Shown: positions 59,796 through 64,000 of the stretch, in pieces
How positions within the stretch are numbered: the stretch's first letter is position 1
Layout: each line of letters opens with the position of its first letter
DNA from: Pseudomonas azerbaijanoccidentalis
GTDB taxonomy: Bacteria > Pseudomonadota > Gammaproteobacteria > Pseudomonadales > Pseudomonadaceae
NCBI RefSeq assembly: GCF_019145495.1
Contig: NZ_JAHSTU010000008.1
Location: forward strand, 124,001 to 188,000
Direction: 5' to 3'
Length of the DNA: 64,000 nt
Position numbers and translations under genes: made by a program
Notes under the pieces: generated by a model
The model's input: only the letters and a program-made list of their open reading frames with translations
What the model was told of the DNA's origin: nothing
Databases searched by the model: none

Positions 59796-59877
59796 GTAGG
59801 AGCTGCCGCAGTCTGCGATCCTTTGATGTTGATTTTCACAACAAGATCAAAAGATCGCAGCCTGCGGCAGCTCCTAC
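59796..59877. repeat. REP inverted pair between the usp and uup genes
   Basis: The 32-base arms (59796-59827 and 59846-59877), with GTAGGAGCTGCCGCAG at the left and CTGCGGCAGCTCCTAC at the right, pair with two mismatches. Member of the GATCGCAGCC family. Confidence 0.88.
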
Positions 59878-59881
59878 GAAA

Positions 59882-59915
59882 AGCCCGGCGCTCATCACTG
59901 AGCGCCGGGCTTTTT
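59882..59915. terminator. Bidirectional terminator between the usp and uup genes
   Basis: A perfect 13-bp stem AGCCCGGCGCTCA/TGAGCGCCGGGCT has a TCAC loop. TTTTTC follows on plus and TTTTCGTAGG on minus, so it can end both converging transcripts. Confidence 0.88.
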
Positions 59916-59929
59916 CATAGCGGGATCAA

Positions 59930-61846
59930 TCAGGCATCCAGCTCGGCCCAACGTTCGACCATCACGTCGAGTTCAGCCTGCAACTGCGACAGCTGAGCGA
60001 TCACGGCGGCGGTTTCGGCCGCAGGACGCAGATAGAAACCGGAGTCCGCCATTTGCGCTTCCACGGCGGCGATCTGCTGCTCCATGGCTTCGATCTGGCC
60101 CGGCAACGCTTCCAGCTCGCGCTGCAACTTGTAGCTGAGCTTTTTCTTCGCGGGTGCTTCGACCACAGCCGCAACCGGCGCAGGCTCGGCCTTGACCACT
60201 GCCGAGTTCAGATCGGCCTTGCCGGATTTGCTCTCGGTCACACCCAGCAGGCGCGGCGAACCACCCTGACGCAGCCAGTCCTGGTAACCACCGACGTACT
60301 CGCGCACCTTGCCTTCACCTTCGAAGACCAGAGTGCTGGTGACCACGTTGTCGAGGAATGCCCGGTCGTGGCTGACCATCAGTACGGTGCCGTTGAAGGT
60401 CAGCAGGACCTCTTCGAGCAGTTCTAGGGTTTCAACGTCGAGGTCGTTGGTCGGTTCGTCGAGTACCAGCAGGTTCGCCGGCTTGCTGAACAACTTGGCC
60501 AGCAACAAACGGGCACGCTCGCCACCCGACAGCGCCTTGACCGGCGTGCGGGCACGCTGCGGGCTGAACAGGAAGTCACCCAGGTAGCTCAGCACATGGC
60601 GGCTCTGGCCGTCGATATCGATGAAGTCGCGACCTTCGGCGACGTTATCGATCACGGTTTTTTCCAAATCCAGTTGATGGCGCAACTGGTCGAAGTAGGC
60701 GACGTCGATCTTCGTGCCCTCTTCCACCTTGCCGCTGGTAGGTTGCAGGCCGCTGAGCATCAGTTTGAGCAGCGTGGTCTTGCCGGTACCGTTGGCGCCA
60801 AGCAGACCGATGCGGTCGCCGCGCTGCAAGACCATGGAGAAATCCTTGATCAGGAACGGGCCGCCCGGATGAGCAAAGCTCACGTTCTCGAGGACCATCA
60901 CCTGCTTGCCGGACTTGTCGGCGGTTTCCAGCTGGATGTTGGCCTTGCCGGTGCGCTCGCGACGTTCGCTGCGTTCAACGCGCAACGCTTTCAACGCACG
61001 CACACGGCCTTCGTTACGGGTACGGCGAGCCTTGATGCCCTGGCGAATCCACACTTCTTCCTGGGCCAGACGCTTGTCGAACAGCGCGTTGGCGGTAGCC
61101 TCGGCTGCCAGTTCGGCTTCTTTATGCACAAGGAAACTGGCGTAGTCGCCGTTCCAGTCGATCAAGCCGCCACGATCCAGTTCGAGAATGCGGGTGGCGA
61201 GGTTTTGCAGGAAGGAACGGTCGTGCGTGATGAACAGCACGGCACCCTGGAAATCCTTCAGCGCCTCTTCGAGCCAGGCAATCGCACCGATGTCCAGGTG
61301 GTTGGTTGGTTCGTCGAGCAGCAGCAGGTCCGGTTCGGAAACCAGGGCCTGGGCCAGCAGGACGCGACGACGCCAGCCGCCGGACAACTCGGCGAGGGTC
61401 TTGTCGGCCGGCAATTGCAGGCGGCTGAGCGTGCTGTCGACGAGGGTCTGCAAGCGCCAGCCATCGCGGGCTTCGAGGTCGTGCTGGACGTGCATCAGCT
61501 TGTCCAGGTCCGCGTCGGTGACGATGTTCTGGCTCAGGTGGTGATACTCGGCGAGCAAGGCGCCGACACCGTCCAGGCCTTCAGCCACCACGTCGAACAC
61601 GGTCCGCTCGTCGGCTACCGGCAATTCTTGCGGCAATTCGCCAATCTTGAGGCCGGGTGCGCGCCAAACCGAGCCGTCATCGGGCTTCTGGTCGCCCTTG
61701 ACGAGCTTCATCATGCTGGACTTGCCAGTGCCGTTGCGGCCGATGATGCACACCCGCTCTCCACGGGCGATCTGCCAGGACACCTTGTCCAACAACGGCA
61801 TAGCGCCGAAAGCAAGGGACACATCGCTGAATTTGAGCAGGGTCAT
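59930..61846 (-). CDS. uup: ABC-F family ATPase (Uup-like)
   Basis: This 638-residue soluble protein has two ABC domains and no membrane segment. Walker A motifs are IGRNGTGKSSMMKL (about 38) and LGANGTGKTTLLKL (about 355). Signatures are LSGGWRRRVLLAQALVSEPD and LSGGERARLLLAKLF, and Walker B motifs are LLLLDEPTNHLD and LLVLDEPTNDLDVETLELLE. A basic linker joins the domains, and a C-terminal coiled coil (LQRELEALPGQIEAMEQQIA) follows. These features fit Uup, a ribosome/DNA-associated ABC-F protein. ATG 61846 is preferred to the longer frame (61873). Confidence 0.92.
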   Translation of the reverse strand: MTLLKFSDVSLAFGAMPLLDKVSWQIARGERVCIIGRNGTGKSSMMKLVKGDQKPDDGSVWRAPGLKIGELPQELPVADERTVFDVVAEGLDGVGALLAEYHHLSQNIVTDADLDKLMHVQHDLEARDGWRLQTLVDSTLSRLQLPADKTLAELSGGWRRRVLLAQALVSEPDLLLLDEPTNHLDIGAIAWLEEALKDFQGAVLFITHDRSFLQNLATRILELDRGGLIDWNGDYASFLVHKEAELAAEATANALFDKRLAQEEVWIRQGIKARRTRNEGRVRALKALRVERSERRERTGKANIQLETADKSGKQVMVLENVSFAHPGGPFLIKDFSMVLQRGDRIGLLGANGTGKTTLLKLMLSGLQPTSGKVEEGTKIDVAYFDQLRHQLDLEKTVIDNVAEGRDFIDIDGQSRHVLSYLGDFLFSPQRARTPVKALSGGERARLLLAKLFSKPANLLVLDEPTNDLDVETLELLEEVLLTFNGTVLMVSHDRAFLDNVVTSTLVFEGEGKVREYVGGYQDWLRQGGSPRLLGVTESKSGKADLNSAVVKAEPAPVAAVVEAPAKKKLSYKLQRELEALPGQIEAMEQQIAAVEAQMADSGFYLRPAAETAAVIAQLSQLQAELDVMVERWAELDA

Positions 61847-62059
61847 GAGCTTCTCCAAAAACCGGGCGCGCATTCTACCTGAATCGAGGCTTCAGAAGGC
61901 CGGCAATTTCACTGTCGAAGCACTCTGCACAACAAATGTTGCGAACTGATGCAGACAGATCGGCAAAGCTTTCACCCGCTGCTGGCAAAAGGCTAAGCTA
62001 CGGTTAATTCAGTGTGGGCATCGCCTGCACTTGTCATGTTTTTTCTGTCCGGACGTCTC

Positions 62060-63988
62060 ATGCGCAGTCGCCTTTTCAATTTTTTGTCGTGTTTTTTACT
62101 GTCTGCCGCTGCCGTTCAATCCGCCCAGGCGGTAGACCTGTCCACCCAACGCCAGTATTACGATGAAGCCAAGCGCGCCCTGGCCAAGGGCGACACCGGC
62201 CCGTATTTCCGTTACAGCCAGGCATTGGCCGATTATCCGCTGGAGCCTTACCTGGCCTACGACGAGCTGACCGCACGCCTGAAAACCGCGAGCAATGCCG
62301 AAATCGAAAAGTTTCTTGCCGAGCATGGCGACCTGCCGCAAGCCAACTGGATGAAACTGCGCTGGTTGCGCTGGCTGGCCGATCGCGGCGACTGGGCGAC
62401 CTTCGTCAAGTATTACGACCCCAAGATGAATTTCACCGAGCTGGACTGCCTGAACGCGCAGTACCAGATCACTCACAACCAGAAAGCCGAAGGATACGCC
62501 AACGCCAATAAACTCTGGCTCACCGGAAAATCCCAACCGGCGGCGTGTGATGCGCTGTTCGGCATTTGGGCCGCCGACGGCCAACTGACCGAACAGAAAC
62601 GCTGGGAGCGCACCAAGCTCGCGGCCCAGGCGCGCAATTACCCACTGGCCAACAGTTTGACCAACGGCCTGACCACCCTCGCCCCTCGCGGGCGCTTGCT
62701 GGTGGATGTGGCGCAGAACCCGGAACTGTTGAATCAGCCATCGCGCTTCACCCCGGCCGACGAGCCGATGTCCGACGTGGTCAGCCTCGGCCTGCGCCGA
62801 CTTGCCCGTCAAGACCCGGACAGGGCCATGAACCTGCTGGACGGGTACGCTAGCAGCATGCATTTCTCCCGGGATGAGAAAGTCGCGATCGCAAGGGAAA
62901 TCGGGCTGACGCTCGCCAAGCGTTTCGACAGCCGTGCGCTGGACATGATGACCAAGTACGACCCGGAATTGCGCGACAACACCGTGTCCGAATGGCGTTT
63001 GCGCCTGCTGCTACGCCTGGCCCGCTGGGACGACGCCTACCAGTTGACCCGCCGCCTGCCGCAGGATCTCGCGACGACCAATCGCTGGCGTTATTGGCAG
63101 GCCCGCAGCCTGGAGCTGTCGCAACCACAAAGCCCGGAACCGCAGTCCCTCTACAAGAACCTCGCCCGCGAGCGTGACTTTTATGGATTCCTCGCGGCAG
63201 ATCGTTCGCAATCTGCCTATTCGTTGAACAACAAACCGCTGGTGATGAGCCAGGCGCTGATCAATAAAGTGCGCAACACCCCCGGTGTACGCCGTGCGCT
63301 GGAATTCCATGCGCGCGGGCAAATCGTCGACGGTCGCCGCGAGTGGTATCACGTCAGCCGCCACTTCAGCCGTGACGAAATGGTTGCCCAGGCCAAGCTG
63401 GCCTACGACCTGAAATGGTATTTCCCGGCCATTCGCACGATCAGCCAGGCGCAGTATTGGGACGATCTGGATATACGTTTCCCGATGGCCCACCGCAACG
63501 CGTTGGTGCGTGAAGCGAAGAATCGCGGCTTGCACCCAAGCTGGGCGTTCGCCATTACCCGCCAGGAAAGCGCTTTCATGGATGACGCCCGTTCCGGCGT
63601 CGGCGCGTCGGGGCTGATGCAGTTGATGCCCGCCACGGCCAAGGAAACCGCCCGCAAGTTCAGCATTCCGTACGCTTCGCCGCAGCAACTGTTCGATCCG
63701 GACAAAAACATTCAGCTCGGCGCCGCCTACCTGAGCCAGGTGCACAGCCAGTTCAACGGCAACCGCGTCCTAGCCTCCGCCGCCTACAACGCCGGCCCGG
63801 GCCGCGTGCGCCAGTGGCTGCGCGGTGCCGACCACCTGAGCTTCGACGTGTGGGTGGAAAGCATCCCGTTCGACGAAACCCGCCAATACGTACAAAACGT
63901 GCTGTCGTACTCGGTGATCTACGGCCAGAAGCTCAACTCACCGCAGCCGATCGTGGATTGGCATGAGCGGTACTTCGACGATCAGTGA
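62060..63988 (+). CDS. slt: Soluble lytic murein transglycosylase
   Basis: Slt cleaves peptidoglycan strands to 1,6-anhydro-muropeptides in the periplasm. From ATG 62060 the protein has 642 residues. It has a signal peptide (FNFLSCFLLSAAAVQSAQA), a long alpha-helical superhelix (the Slt U-domain, about 30-450), and the C-terminal lysozyme-like domain. There the catalytic Glu is in AITRQESAFMDD (about 503), followed by SGVGASGLMQLMPATAKE and VLASAAYNAGPGRVRQWL. A GTG-type start 48 bases upstream (62012) is less likely. The stop is 12 bases from the window end. Confidence 0.96.
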   Translation: MRSRLFNFLSCFLLSAAAVQSAQAVDLSTQRQYYDEAKRALAKGDTGPYFRYSQALADYPLEPYLAYDELTARLKTASNAEIEKFLAEHGDLPQANWMKLRWLRWLADRGDWATFVKYYDPKMNFTELDCLNAQYQITHNQKAEGYANANKLWLTGKSQPAACDALFGIWAADGQLTEQKRWERTKLAAQARNYPLANSLTNGLTTLAPRGRLLVDVAQNPELLNQPSRFTPADEPMSDVVSLGLRRLARQDPDRAMNLLDGYASSMHFSRDEKVAIAREIGLTLAKRFDSRALDMMTKYDPELRDNTVSEWRLRLLLRLARWDDAYQLTRRLPQDLATTNRWRYWQARSLELSQPQSPEPQSLYKNLARERDFYGFLAADRSQSAYSLNNKPLVMSQALINKVRNTPGVRRALEFHARGQIVDGRREWYHVSRHFSRDEMVAQAKLAYDLKWYFPAIRTISQAQYWDDLDIRFPMAHRNALVREAKNRGLHPSWAFAITRQESAFMDDARSGVGASGLMQLMPATAKETARKFSIPYASPQQLFDPDKNIQLGAAYLSQVHSQFNGNRVLASAAYNAGPGRVRQWLRGADHLSFDVWVESIPFDETRQYVQNVLSYSVIYGQKLNSPQPIVDWHERYFDDQ

Positions 63989-64000
63989 TACCCCTTTAGA

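Overview
The window looks like a chromosomal segment of a Pseudomonas, most likely of the P. fluorescens group. The evidence is the gene content and order (psrA-lexA-sulA-topA-fadAB, copRS-queF, lolCDE-sth, hsbRA-tal), the fairly high GC with NNC/NNG-rich codons, and several families of Pseudomonas-type REP hairpins between genes. No rRNA, tRNA, CRISPR array, prophage or insertion-sequence transposase was seen. Gene-order comparisons with P. aeruginosa are from memory and were not searched.

Region 1 (1-21386) is the accessory part: an exopolysaccharide/capsule locus of the colanic-acid-like, Wzx/Wzy-dependent type. From left to right it holds a receiver-less winged-helix regulator at the window edge; a WcaJ-type undecaprenyl-phosphate sugar-phosphate transferase; a minus-strand gfcA-wza-gfcB-gfcC-gfcD(yjbH) secretion block; galE; galU followed by a small orphan protein resembling only the last domain of a phosphomannomutase; and a long minus-strand operon wzb-wzc-glycosyltransferase-pyruvyl transferase-wzx-(wzy candidate)-acyltransferase-SGNH hydrolase. 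A PslG/GH39-like secreted glycoside hydrolase closes the locus. The predicted polymer is pyruvylated and O-acylated. Only one conventional glycosyltransferase is present, so the repeat unit is very short or other transferases lie elsewhere. AT-rich control regions of the locus share a recurring GAC-A-rich-AATAAC motif, including one identical 14-mer.

Region 2 (21588-30336) holds transaldolase; the HsbR-HsbA phosphatase/anti-sigma-antagonist module; MlaA; a degenerate HAD protein; a DUF4404 protein; queF; a periplasmic cupredoxin; and the divergent copper sensor pair copRS with a good CopR/CusR-type box.

Region 3 (30460-46509) holds lolC-lolD-lolE, with a terminator-like hairpin before lolE; a split PilZ protein; a glycerophosphodiesterase; soluble transhydrogenase; an ApbE lipoprotein; a long-form GAPDH; mfd; csiV; and a SWIM/SNF2 helicase.

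Region 4 (46651-63988) is core chromosome: methylthioinosine phosphorylase, nagZ, psrA, lexA-sulA, small conserved proteins, topA, fadBA, a possible small RNA, a universal stress protein, an ABC-F ATPase and soluble lytic transglycosylase. Regulation can be read directly in places: two overlapping PsrA boxes before psrA, a near-match before fadB, and two SOS boxes on the lexA promoter.
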